Positions 1 to 5,504 are shown, numbered from the stretch's first letter. The stretch is DNA of 5,504 nucleotides from a bacterium (GCA_024225875.1 JAAEMD010000163.1:1-5504); one strand, 5' to 3'. A program made the numbers and translations. Notes: generated by a model from the sequence alone, not told the origin.

Positions 1-1
1 G

Positions 2-166
2 TTGCTGAATAATGATGTAAAATCTAACCTTGTTGGTAGCAGGCGCCCTAAAACACTTTCTGAACTAACACATTTGATGCGTTCTTTCTTAATCCGAAAA
101 CAGAAAAATCCCAAATCTGTTTCAGCGTATTTCCCTAAAAATAAGTTTGCTTTTATTTATCAATAA
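2..166 (+). CDS. IS630-family transposase, C-terminal fragment (partial at window start)
   Basis: This reading frame is open from the window edge and stops with TAA at 164-166, giving 54 visible residues with no start codon inside the window. It begins LLNNDVKSNLVG, continues RRPKTLSEL, and ends with KNPKSVSAYF and a short lysine- and aromatic-rich tail. This matches what I recall of the C-terminus of IS630-type DDE transposases, where an LN(N/Q)DVKSN-(A/L)VG segment follows the last catalytic acidic residue and a (K/R)(K/N)P-x(2)-V-x(2)-YF segment lies close to the end. The catalytic triad would lie upstream of the window, so activity cannot be judged. Nothing in the visible part is broken. 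The insertion sequence should end within some tens of bases after the stop, but its terminal repeat cannot be defined without the other end. Confidence 0.75.
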   Translation: MLNNDVKSNLVGSRRPKTLSELTHLMRSFLIRKQKNPKSVSAYFPKNKFAFIYQ

Positions 167-266
167 CTTTTACCTATTTATTGCTCCGAGTAATAATTGT
201 ATGGAAAAAAAGAATCGATTATAGCTGCTGCAATACTATTATTAATATTTATTGATTCATATATAA

Positions 267-382
267 TATAGCTGATCCAAAATAAAATGTCCGACACATA
301 AGTTTTCAAATGACTTCGTTAATGTACGTCAGTACACTGCACTCAGACATTTAAACGGACAGTTCAATTTGTACCAGCTATA
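267..382. repeat. Dispersed MITE-like repeat, copy A
   Basis: A 116-bp unit bounded by TATAGCTG at the left and CAGCTATA at the right, which are exact inverse complements of each other. The inverted similarity continues inward imperfectly: the left TGTCCG at about 289-294 pairs with CGGACA at 356-361, and AAATGAC (308-314) faces GACATTT (346-352). The copy differs from copy B at about nine positions plus one single-base gap, or roughly 91 percent identity by hand alignment. It has no coding capacity. Terminal inverted repeats, small size and several copies in intergenic DNA fit a MITE or a REP-like hairpin repeat. The TATA at each border would suit an element that targets TA. Confidence 0.75.
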
Positions 383-384
383 AT
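356..384 (+). promoter_or_regulatory. Possible promoter formed at the right edge of repeat copy A
   Basis: CGGACA at 356-361 matches four of six positions of the TTGACA box. After exactly 17 bases comes a perfect TATAAT at 379-384. The TATAAT straddles the repeat boundary: its first four bases are the repeat terminus and the last two are flanking sequence. Transcription from here would run toward birA with a leader of about 140 bases. This is pattern matching in AT-rich DNA, so chance similarity is quite possible. A second weak candidate, TATATT at 487-492, has no good -35 partner. Confidence 0.3.
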
Positions 385-530
385 ATGCATCTGTAAAAAA
401 CAGGATTATTTAAAATTAAAACTGCTGAATAATAACTGAAAAATAAAAAATACTGCTTTTATTTAAAGTGAATATTTTAATAAAGTTATATTGTATTGAA
501 AGAATAGATTTGCAAACGAAATAGTTTTTT

Positions 531-1286
531 GTGGAAAAGAACCTGAATATAAAATATTTTAAAAAAATTGGCTCTACTAACAGCTTTTCTATGAAAAATA
601 TAGATGTGTTGCAAAATGCTGATGTTATAGTTGCTGATTGTCAGTCTGAAGGTCGGGGCAGGTTAGGTCGGGCCTGGATTTCGGATAATACTGATAATGT
701 ATACCTTACTATTGTATTAAAGCCAGAAGAAGGACTGTATTCAGCTTATCCTTTTCATAATATCACTCAGTATATGGCAGTAGTACTGTCAGATTTACTG
801 GATGATTATTTGCTGGATACTGGGTTGAAAAGTCAGATTAAGTGGCCTAATGATGTCTTGATTGAAGGAAAAAAGATTGCCGGTATACTGGCAGAAAGTG
901 TTTCACAGGGTAGTGTTATGAAGGGATATATGCTGGGTCTGGGAGTTAATTTAAATATGAGTAAAAAGGAAATTGAACTTATAGACCAGCCTGCATCTTC
1001 GCTTAATATTATTACAGGAAAAATAATTGATAAGAAATGTTTTATTAAACAGATTTTAAAAAATTTTTTTTATGAGTATGATTTATTCGTAAAAAAAGGA
1101 TTTAGTTATATTGAAAAATCGTATAAAATGAAGGCCGTTTTTGCAGGCAGATCAGTTTTGATTAATATAGCAGGTAAAAAGATAAAAGCCAGAGTTATGG
1201 ATATTAATAATGATGGATCTATTACAATTAAAAAAGATAACGGTGATCTGGAAAATTTAATAACAGGAGAAATAGTATGTTACTAA
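531..1286 (+). CDS. birA: Biotin--[acetyl-CoA-carboxylase] ligase, catalytic type without HTH domain (BirA)
   Basis: This 251-residue enzyme would activate biotin with ATP and attach it to the lysine of biotin carrier domains; the BCCP end of the OadA-like protein two genes downstream is the obvious partner. The BPL hallmarks are in order: GSTNS at residues 14-18, the GRGRLGR biotinyl-AMP loop at 41-47, KWPND at 104-108, KKIAGIL with the expected biotin-contacting lysine at 114-120, and GLGVNLN at 136-142. A small SH3-like C-terminal domain follows from about 205. The N-terminal helix-turn-helix of bifunctional E. coli-type BirA is missing, so it should not act as the biotin repressor. The GTG start at 531 is nearly forced: an in-frame TAG lies at 522-524, and the next Met (residue 21) would remove the GSTNS motif. 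No clear Shine-Dalgarno sequence precedes it, so translation is probably weak. The end overlaps oadG by 10 bases. Confidence 0.93.
   Translation: MEKNLNIKYFKKIGSTNSFSMKNIDVLQNADVIVADCQSEGRGRLGRAWISDNTDNVYLTIVLKPEEGLYSAYPFHNITQYMAVVLSDLLDDYLLDTGLKSQIKWPNDVLIEGKKIAGILAESVSQGSVMKGYMLGLGVNLNMSKKEIELIDQPASSLNIITGKIIDKKCFIKQILKNFFYEYDLFVKKGFSYIEKSYKMKAVFAGRSVLINIAGKKIKARVMDINNDGSITIKKDNGDLENLITGEIVCY
1265..1269 (+). promoter_or_regulatory. Ribosome binding site of oadG, inside the end of birA
   Basis: AGGAG lies seven bases before the ATG at 1277. A second in-frame ATG at 1286 overlaps the birA stop as TAATG, but it would sit 16 bases from this site, which is too far. The spacing therefore favours the 1277 start and translational coupling with birA. 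Confidence 0.7.
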
Positions 1287-1498
1287 TGGGGTTTTCTTAT
1301 ATGCTGGTTGGAATGACAGTTGTATTTTCATTTCTAATCCTGCAGGTTATTTTAATGAAAGTTATGTCTAATTTTGTTTTACGTTACTTTCCTGAAAAAG
1401 AAGAACTGATAAAAGCGCCTTCTCCTGTTTGTAGAGATAGAGATATTATAGCGTTAATAACTGCAGCTGTCCGAAATTATGAAGCAGGGTCAGAATAA
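1277..1498 (+). CDS. oadG: Sodium-pump decarboxylase gamma subunit (OadG family)
   Basis: A 73-residue membrane protein with one hydrophobic segment at about residues 5-30, followed by a short charged linker and a C-terminal stretch DIIALITAAVRNYEAG (56-71). That tail resembles the AAI-x-AAV-x-xY ending of OadG-family proteins. In the known complexes the gamma subunit anchors the soluble alpha subunit to the membrane beta subunit and helps assembly. Size, single N-terminal helix and position directly before alpha and beta genes support the call more than sequence identity does, because this family is poorly conserved. It is at the short end for the family. It overlaps birA by 10 bases and is followed by a 33-base gap to oadA. 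The substrate of the complex is set by the alpha subunit. Confidence 0.85.
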   Translation: MLLMGFSYMLVGMTVVFSFLILQVILMKVMSNFVLRYFPEKEELIKAPSPVCRDRDIIALITAAVRNYEAGSE

Positions 1499-1516
1499 AT
1501 AAAGAAAAAATAGGTT

Positions 1517-1521
1517 AGGAG
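1517..1521 (+). promoter_or_regulatory. Ribosome binding site of oadA
   Basis: AGGAG in the 33-base gap after oadG, ten bases before the ATG at 1532. It supports this start; the next Met (residue 9) would lie within the first strand of the TIM barrel, just before the metal-binding Asp15. Confidence 0.65.
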
Positions 1522-1531
1522 AGTCGAGACA

Positions 1532-3337
1532 ATGGCAAAGAAAAGAATTGATGTAATGAATACTTCCTTTAGAGACGGTTTCCAATCTGTGTTTGGAGCA
1601 AGGGTGCTGACTAAGGATTTTCTTCCTGCAGTAGAAGCTGCGGTAGAGGCCGGAATTAATCATTTTGAAGCTGGAGGGGGTGCCAGGTTTCAAAGCTTAT
1701 ATTTTTACTGTAATGAAGATGCTTTTGCTATGATGGACTCTTTTAGAGAAGCTGTTGGTCCGGATGTAATATTACAGACATTAGCAAGAGGTATTAATGT
1801 TGTTGGTCTGGATTCGCAGAGCAGGGATATTATTGATCTGCATGCTAAGCTTTTTAAAAAGCATGGGATAAGCAGGATTAGAAATTTTGATGCTCTAAAT
1901 GATCCGGAGAATTTAAAATACTCTGCAGAATGTATTATTAATAACGGGCTGGAGCATGAGATGGTTGTTACAATGATGGACCTGCCTCCAGGCTGTTATG
2001 GTGCTCATGATGTGGCTTTTTATGAAAAAACTTTAAAGAGTTTTTTAGAAGCAGAGATTCCTTATCATCGAGTATGTTTTAAAGATGCGTCAGGGACAAG
2101 TAATCCAGATAAAGTATATAAAACAATAAGGATGGCAAGAGAATTATTGCCAAAAGGAACTCATCTCAGGTTTCATACGCATGAAACTGCCGGGGTTTCT
2201 GTACAATGTTACATGGCAGCTTTAGAAGCCGGGGCAGATGCAATAGATCTGGCCATGGCCCCTGTTTCCGGAGGGACTGCTCAGCCGGATATACTAACAA
2301 TGATGCATGCCTTAAAAGGTACAAATTTTGATTTGGGTTTTGATATCAATAAGTTATTAAGGGCAGAAGAGGTTTTTAAAGAATGTATGAAGGATTATTT
2401 TTTTCCTCCTGAGGCATCAGCGGTTTCACCGCTAATACCATTTTCACCTATGCCGGGCGGTGCATTAACAGCAAATACTCAGATGATGAGAGATAATGAT
2501 ATTTTAGATAAATTTCCAGAAGTAATTAATGCCATGGGTGAAGTAGTTAAACGGGGTGGATACGGTACTTCAGTTACTCCGGTTTCTCAGTTCTATTTCC
2601 AGCAGGCTTTCAATAATGTTATGTTTGGACCATGGAAAAAAATGGCTGAAGGTTATGGAAAGATGGTTTTAGGTTATTTTGGTAAAACTCCGGTGAAGCC
2701 GGACCCTGATATTGTTAAAATAGCCTCAGAACTTATGAGTCTGGAACCTACTGACAGATGTCCGCTGGATATAAATGATGAAGATCCAGAAAAAGGTATT
2801 GAATCAGCAAAACGTAAATTAAGAGAGAATCAACTGGATGAAACAGAAGAAAATATTTTTATTACGGCAGCTTGTGGAGAGAAGGGGCTGATCTTTTTGA
2901 AGGGTAATGCATCAGCTAATGTAAGGAAGGTTTCTAATAAGAAAGCCAGTAATACTGATAAGGCAGATGGTTATACTGTTACGGTAGATGGTTCAAAATA
3001 TGGAGTTACTCTGGACGGGAATACTGCTGTAGTAAATGGAAAAAAATATAATATTGATATTATGGAAGGACTGGACCCATCCCATGCTTCTCCAGTTAGT
3101 GCAGGTAGTGCAGCAACAAAGGATGCTGTGTCTGTAAATGCTCCTATGCCGGGACAGGTCTTAAAGATTAAAGTTAAAATAGGAGATTTTGTCAGGACAG
3201 GAGATATCCTTGTTATTATTGAAGCTATGAAAATGGAGACTGAAATAAAAGCTCAGTCAGATGGAACAGTATCTTCGATTTCAGTTAATGCCGGAGATTC
3301 TGTAAAGCCAGGTCAAGCTTTAGTCTGGTTGAATTAG
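1532..3337 (+). CDS. oadA: Biotin-dependent carboxyltransferase / oxaloacetate-decarboxylase-type alpha subunit with C-terminal biotinyl domain
   Basis: A 601-residue cytoplasmic subunit that should transfer the carboxyl group of a 2-oxoacid-type substrate to its own biotin. Residues 1 to about 290 form the carboxyltransferase TIM barrel. Metal-site residues are visible by alignment: Asp15 in SFRDGFQS, His215 and His217 in FHTHETAG, and Lys184 in CFKDASG, the position carbamylated in relatives. Arg86 (ARGIN) and Thr313 (MPGGALT) match residues important in pyruvate carboxylase and OadA. The conserved PYC/OADA domain covers about 290-460. A linker with a paired beta-strand segment (481-510) leads to the biotinyl domain (533-601) with EAMKME and biotinylated Lys567, 34 residues from the end. 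The protein differs from classical OadA: RDAHQS reads RDGFQS, and the YTTSP pocket region reads TMMDLPPG (147-154). It looks like a separate COG5016 branch often named only pyruvate/oxaloacetate carboxyltransferase. The genes around it argue for a Na+-pumping decarboxylase, not a carboxylase, but the exact substrate is uncertain. Confidence 0.88.
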   Translation: MAKKRIDVMNTSFRDGFQSVFGARVLTKDFLPAVEAAVEAGINHFEAGGGARFQSLYFYCNEDAFAMMDSFREAVGPDVILQTLARGINVVGLDSQSRDIIDLHAKLFKKHGISRIRNFDALNDPENLKYSAECIINNGLEHEMVVTMMDLPPGCYGAHDVAFYEKTLKSFLEAEIPYHRVCFKDASGTSNPDKVYKTIRMARELLPKGTHLRFHTHETAGVSVQCYMAALEAGADAIDLAMAPVSGGTAQPDILTMMHALKGTNFDLGFDINKLLRAEEVFKECMKDYFFPPEASAVSPLIPFSPMPGGALTANTQMMRDNDILDKFPEVINAMGEVVKRGGYGTSVTPVSQFYFQQAFNNVMFGPWKKMAEGYGKMVLGYFGKTPVKPDPDIVKIASELMSLEPTDRCPLDINDEDPEKGIESAKRKLRENQLDETEENIFITAACGEKGLIFLKGNASANVRKVSNKKASNTDKADGYTVTVDGSKYGVTLDGNTAVVNGKKYNIDIMEGLDPSHASPVSAGSAATKDAVSVNAPMPGQVLKIKVKIGDFVRTGDILVIIEAMKMETEIKAQSDGTVSSISVNAGDSVKPGQALVWLN

Positions 3338-3340
3338 GAG
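3336..3340 (+). promoter_or_regulatory. Ribosome binding site of oadB, overlapping the oadA stop
   Basis: AGGAG overlaps the TAG stop of oadA (3335-3337) and lies seven bases before the ATG at 3348. This fits translational coupling and balanced synthesis of alpha and beta subunits. Confidence 0.7.
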
Positions 3341-3347
3341 AATAGTT

Positions 3348-4487
3348 ATGAGTGTTTTGCCATTATTAAAAGATGTATGGATGTCAACAGGGATTACAAA
3401 TATGAATGCAGGTCAGTTTGTAATGATATTAGTGGGCCTGCTTCTACTATGGTTAGCAATTAAAAAAGGTTTTGAGCCACTACTTCTGGTTCCTATTGGA
3501 TTTGGATGTATTCTGGCCAATATACCTGTAGCAGATATTGCAGAAGCAAAAGGTTTTTTAGGAATAATTTATGGTTTTGGTGTGAAAAATGGACTGTTCC
3601 CACTTTTAATTTTTATGGGTGTGGGAGCGATGACGGATTTTGGCCCCTTACTGGCAAACCCTAAAACTCTTTTATTAGGTGCAGCAGCTCAGTTTGGTAT
3701 TTTTACAACCCTGATAGGATCACTTATTCTGAGTGATATATTTGGTTTTGGGTTTGGCTTAAAAGAAGCGGCTTCTATAGGTATTATAGGAGGTGCTGAT
3801 GGGCCAACAGCTATTTTTGTAACTTCTCGTTTAGCGCCGGATTTGCTGGGTGCTATTGCTGTAGCAGCATATTCGTATATGGCTCTGGTGCCTTTGATAC
3901 AACCACCCATTATGAGATTACTAACTACCAGAGAAGAACGTGTCATTGAAATGAAGCAGCTAAGGCATGTAACAAAAGTAGAGAAGATTGTATTTCCTCT
4001 TTTAGTGTTAATAATTTGTGTTTTTCTTCTGCCAGAGGCAACACCCTTAATAGGTGCGCTTATGTTTGGGAACCTGGTAAAGGAATGTGGGGTTGTCGAC
4101 AGGCTTTCAAAAACGATACAGCATGAGATGATTAATATAGTTACTATATTGTTAGGGCTGGCTGTAGGGTCAAAGTTAGGTGCAGATAAATTTTTGAGAT
4201 TTGAAACATTAGGGATTCTGGTGCTGGGGTTAGTTGCATTTTCAATAGGTACTGCAACAGGTGTGATTTTCGCAAAAATAATGAATGTTATATCAAAGGA
4301 AAAGGTTAACCCTTTTATTGGGGCAGCTGGCGTTTCAGCTGTGCCTATGGCAGCTCGGGTAGCTAATAAAGAAGGCTTGAAATATAACCCTCAGAACTTT
4401 TTATTGATGCATGCGATGGGGCCTAATGTCGCTGGGGTTATTGGGTCGGCTGTAGCTGCAGGTGTTCTTCTGTCCATAGCACAATAG
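3348..4487 (+). CDS. oadB: Sodium ion-translocating decarboxylase beta subunit (OadB family)
   Basis: A 379-residue polytopic inner-membrane protein that decarboxylates carboxybiotin on the alpha subunit and couples this to Na+ export. Hydrophobic segments fill most of its length. The family signatures are well kept: GGADGPTAIF at 148-157 with Asp151 (equivalent to the essential Asp203 of the Klebsiella pneumoniae subunit), and NPFIGAAGVSAVP at 321-333 with Asn321 and Ser330 (equivalent to Asn373 and Ser382). The C-terminal NPQNFLLMHAMGPNVAG at 347-363 is also typical. Length is shorter than the roughly 430 residues of Klebsiella OadB but normal for many anaerobe homologues (MmdB, GcdB and OadB are all alike). 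The beta subunit does not reveal the substrate, since oxaloacetate, methylmalonyl-CoA and glutaconyl-CoA decarboxylases share it. It starts 10 bases after oadA, and a strong terminator follows about 125 bases after its stop. Confidence 0.95.
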   Translation: MSVLPLLKDVWMSTGITNMNAGQFVMILVGLLLLWLAIKKGFEPLLLVPIGFGCILANIPVADIAEAKGFLGIIYGFGVKNGLFPLLIFMGVGAMTDFGPLLANPKTLLLGAAAQFGIFTTLIGSLILSDIFGFGFGLKEAASIGIIGGADGPTAIFVTSRLAPDLLGAIAVAAYSYMALVPLIQPPIMRLLTTREERVIEMKQLRHVTKVEKIVFPLLVLIICVFLLPEATPLIGALMFGNLVKECGVVDRLSKTIQHEMINIVTILLGLAVGSKLGADKFLRFETLGILVLGLVAFSIGTATGVIFAKIMNVISKEKVNPFIGAAGVSAVPMAARVANKEGLKYNPQNFLLMHAMGPNVAGVIGSAVAAGVLLSIAQ

Positions 4488-4612
4488 CCTGTCTGTTCAT
4501 AAGTCAGAATTCGGAAAGCAGGAAGCAGTAGAATAGATACATTTGATAGATAACTTTTTTTGTATGATTTTTTCATTATTATATTTTATCAATTTTCTAT
4601 CGCTTATAAAAT

Positions 4613-4650
4613 AAAAAAGCCCGGGCTTCCGGCCCAGGCTTTCTTTTTTT
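4613..4650. terminator. Rho-independent terminator, probably bidirectional, between oadB and the convergent lipoprotein gene
   Basis: AAAGCC (4616-4621) pairs with GGCTTT (4637-4642), and GGGC (4623-4626) pairs with GCCC (4632-4635), with one C/A mismatch between the two blocks and a five-base loop. A run of seven T follows at 4644-4650 on the plus strand. The A run at 4613-4618 gives a U tract for minus-strand transcripts. It would end the birA-oadGAB message and, from the other side, the lipoprotein message, whose stop codon lies at 4680. Confidence 0.88.
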
Positions 4651-4679
4651 ATCAAGGCTTTAAAAGCCTGTCATGGTTT

Positions 4680-5117
4680 TTAGTTTTCAACACGTATTCT
4701 ACATATGGCTTTGTCTGATACTTTTAACTCGTATGTGCCAATTTCAACAGGTATAATATATATTTTTATATGTCGGTTTGGATATACTGTAACAGTAGTA
4801 AATAAAGGGTTTCTTAAATCACCTGTTCCTGTACTCAACTTGTAAGTAGCTATAGAATTCCAGAACCTGGAACTTAATAATGTTTTATGGTCAGAAGAAA
4901 AGTTTTTTATTTCCAGTACGTAATTCCGTCCTTTCTTTAAGACTGTAAATTCTGGGGTGATTTCAGAATCAAATACAGATATTTCTATCTCTTCTTTTTT
5001 GCTCCAGTCTGCTTCATTTGCGATTTTCAAGTAACTATCCCACTTGCTGGTTTTGCAACCTGAAAGAATTAGAATAAGTCCATAAACAGTTATTGTGGCA
5101 AGCAATTTTTTTATCAT
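4680..5117 (-). CDS. Small lipoprotein with cupredoxin-like domain lacking an obvious copper site
   Basis: A 145-residue predicted lipoprotein. It starts with MIKK, has a hydrophobic helix at about 5-18 and a lipobox LSGC with lipidated Cys21, so it should be exported and anchored in a membrane. The mature part is rich in alternating hydrophobic residues typical of a beta sandwich. EFTVLKKGRNYVLEIKNFSSDH (56-77) and IPVEIGTYELKV (122-133) resemble the corresponding strands of plastocyanin-like cupredoxins, with His77 near the usual first copper ligand. The closing Cys-x(n)-His-x(n)-Met loop is missing: after GTYEL the chain reads KVSDKAICRIRVEN, with no His or Met. I infer a degenerate or structural cupredoxin-fold protein of unknown function. 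The start is supported by AGGAG on the minus strand (5128-5124), six bases before the ATG. It is transcribed toward oadB, so no operon link to the pump is implied. Confidence 0.75.
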   Translation of the reverse strand: MIKKLLATITVYGLILILSGCKTSKWDSYLKIANEADWSKKEEIEISVFDSEITPEFTVLKKGRNYVLEIKNFSSDHKTLLSSRFWNSIATYKLSTGTGDLRNPLFTTVTVYPNRHIKIYIIPVEIGTYELKVSDKAICRIRVEN

Positions 5118-5163
5118 ACAGCTCTCCTTGTTTTTGATACTCTATTTAAAATCATTAATATTA

Positions 5164-5193
5164 ATTATAGCAAAAATAATCTGGGCCTGTTTA
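5164..5193 (-). promoter_or_regulatory. Probable promoter of the lipoprotein gene
   Basis: Reading the minus strand, a perfect TATAAT lies at 5169-5164, preceded by TGC, which makes an extended -10 element. A weak -35 box TAAACA (four of six matches) lies at 5193-5188 with an 18-base spacer. The -10 box is about 46 bases upstream of the ATG at 5117, leaving a short leader that contains the AGGAG site at 5128-5124. Confidence 0.55.
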
Positions 5194-5311
5194 GTTTTAT
5201 TTTTCTGCATAACAGGTAAATTACACTTTAATTAAACGACCGTCCAGGTACGTGCAGTCTCATATATTTTTTATGCTCTTTATTAATCCATTATGATATG
5301 AGCAAACTGTT

Positions 5312-5428
5312 TATAGCTGTTCCAAAGTAAAATGTCCGACACTTAAAGTTTTCAAATGACTTCGTTAATGTACGCCAGCACACAGCACTCAGTCATTTAA
5401 ACAGACAGTTAAATTTGTACCAGCTATA
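5312..5428. repeat. Dispersed MITE-like repeat, copy B
   Basis: A 117-bp unit with the same TATAGCTG and CAGCTATA ends and the same orientation as copy A. AAATGAC at 5354-5360 and GTCATTT at 5392-5398 are perfectly complementary here, around a 31-base centre that is conserved in all copies (TTCGTTAATGTACG and onward). It runs directly into copy C, and the two share the TATA at 5425-5428. No coding potential. The sequence at 5131-5311 between the lipoprotein promoter region and this copy shows no gene. Confidence 0.78.
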
Positions 5429-5504
5429 GCTGTTCCAAAGTAAAATGTCCGACACTTAAAGTCTTCAAATGACTTCGTTAATGTACGCCAGCACACAGCA
5501 CTCA
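5425..5504. repeat. Dispersed MITE-like repeat, copy C (cut by window end)
   Basis: The first 80 bases of a third copy, in tandem with copy B at a period of 113 bases. Over these 80 bases it differs from copy B by one substitution (T in B, C in this copy, at 5463). The near identity points to a recent tandem duplication or repeated insertion at the same TATA. The right half lies beyond the window. Confidence 0.75.

Larger units (their letters stand above)
167..530. other. Gene-free AT-rich interval between transposase end and birA
   Basis: This stretch of 364 bases holds no credible gene; all frames are closed by frequent stops. It should contain the right end of the IS630-type element just after 166. 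It also holds one copy of the dispersed repeat (267-382) and the upstream region of birA. TATA-GCTG, identical to the first eight bases of the repeat, also occurs at 220-227, but the following bases do not continue the match. No riboswitch, T-box or tRNA is visible. The frame of birA is closed by TAG at 522-524, so no N-terminal extension of that gene lies here. Confidence 0.7.

Noticed and set aside
167..530. Frameshifted HTH domain of BirA upstream of the annotated start
   Set aside because: No frame upstream shows helix-turn-helix-like sequence, and the region is filled by the repeat and AT-rich non-coding DNA. Ligases without the domain are common.
1490..1693. Minus-strand open frame of 67 codons
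   Set aside because: It lies almost wholly opposite the start of oadA, has no ribosome binding site or recognisable motif, and its sequence follows from the coding strand.
1532..3337. Glutaconyl-CoA or methylmalonyl-CoA decarboxylase alpha subunit, or pyruvate carboxylase subunit B
   Set aside because: Acyl-CoA decarboxylases use a crotonase-fold carboxyltransferase with a separate biotin protein, not this metal-dependent TIM barrel. Pyruvate carboxylase would need a biotin carboxylase subunit, which is absent, while the pump subunits are present.
3689..3946. Minus-strand open frame of 85 codons inside oadB
   Set aside because: It is antisense to the best conserved part of oadB (GGADGPT region) and has no independent support.
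4391..4576. Minus-strand open frame of 61 codons over the oadB 3' end
   Set aside because: It overlaps the conserved oadB C-terminus in antisense, and it lies beyond the terminator from the lipoprotein promoter.
4655..4669. Second terminator hairpin (AGGCTT / AAGCCT)
   Set aside because: A six-base stem with a three-base loop is present, but no clean T run follows directly on either strand. It may only extend the main terminator.
5312..5504. CRISPR array
   Set aside because: The two units adjoin directly with no spacers, are far longer than CRISPR repeats, and have transposon-like inverted ends.

Overview
The window comes from an AT-rich genome with strong AGGAG-type ribosome binding sites. 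Its core is a membrane-bound, biotin-dependent sodium-pumping decarboxylase operon. This suggests an anaerobe that couples 2-oxoacid decarboxylation to Na+ export, possibly a low-GC Firmicute such as a member of the Halanaerobiales. The taxon is an inference from composition and gene content, not something the sequence proves.

Layout: positions 2-166 hold the C-terminal end of an IS630-type transposase that begins outside the window. Positions 167-530 have no gene but carry the first copy (267-382) of a MITE-like repeat of about 116 bp. A plus-strand cluster follows: birA (531-1286, biotin protein ligase without the DNA-binding domain), oadG (1277-1498), oadA (1532-3337) and oadB (3348-4487). 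It ends at a strong, probably bidirectional, terminator near 4613-4650. A convergent minus-strand gene (4680-5117) encodes a small lipoprotein with a cupredoxin-like domain that seems to lack its copper ligands. Its promoter lies at 5164-5193. The window closes with two head-to-tail copies of the same repeat (5312-5428 and 5425 to the end) that share a TATA at their junction.

How the genes work together: the OadA-like subunit takes CO2 from a carboxylated substrate onto the biotin carried on its own C-terminal domain (Lys567). The OadB-like membrane subunit decarboxylates carboxybiotin and moves Na+ outward, and the small OadG-like subunit anchors and assembles the complex. BirA, encoded first in the same cluster, can attach the biotin. 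No biotin carboxylase gene is present, and the terminator directly after oadB suggests the set is complete as a decarboxylase.

Most worth a second look: the OadA-like protein keeps the metal site and biotin site but differs from classical oxaloacetate decarboxylase and pyruvate carboxylase around the substrate pocket, so its true substrate is open. Also notable are the repeat family flanking the module in direct orientation, and a promoter-like sequence formed where one repeat copy ends upstream of birA.
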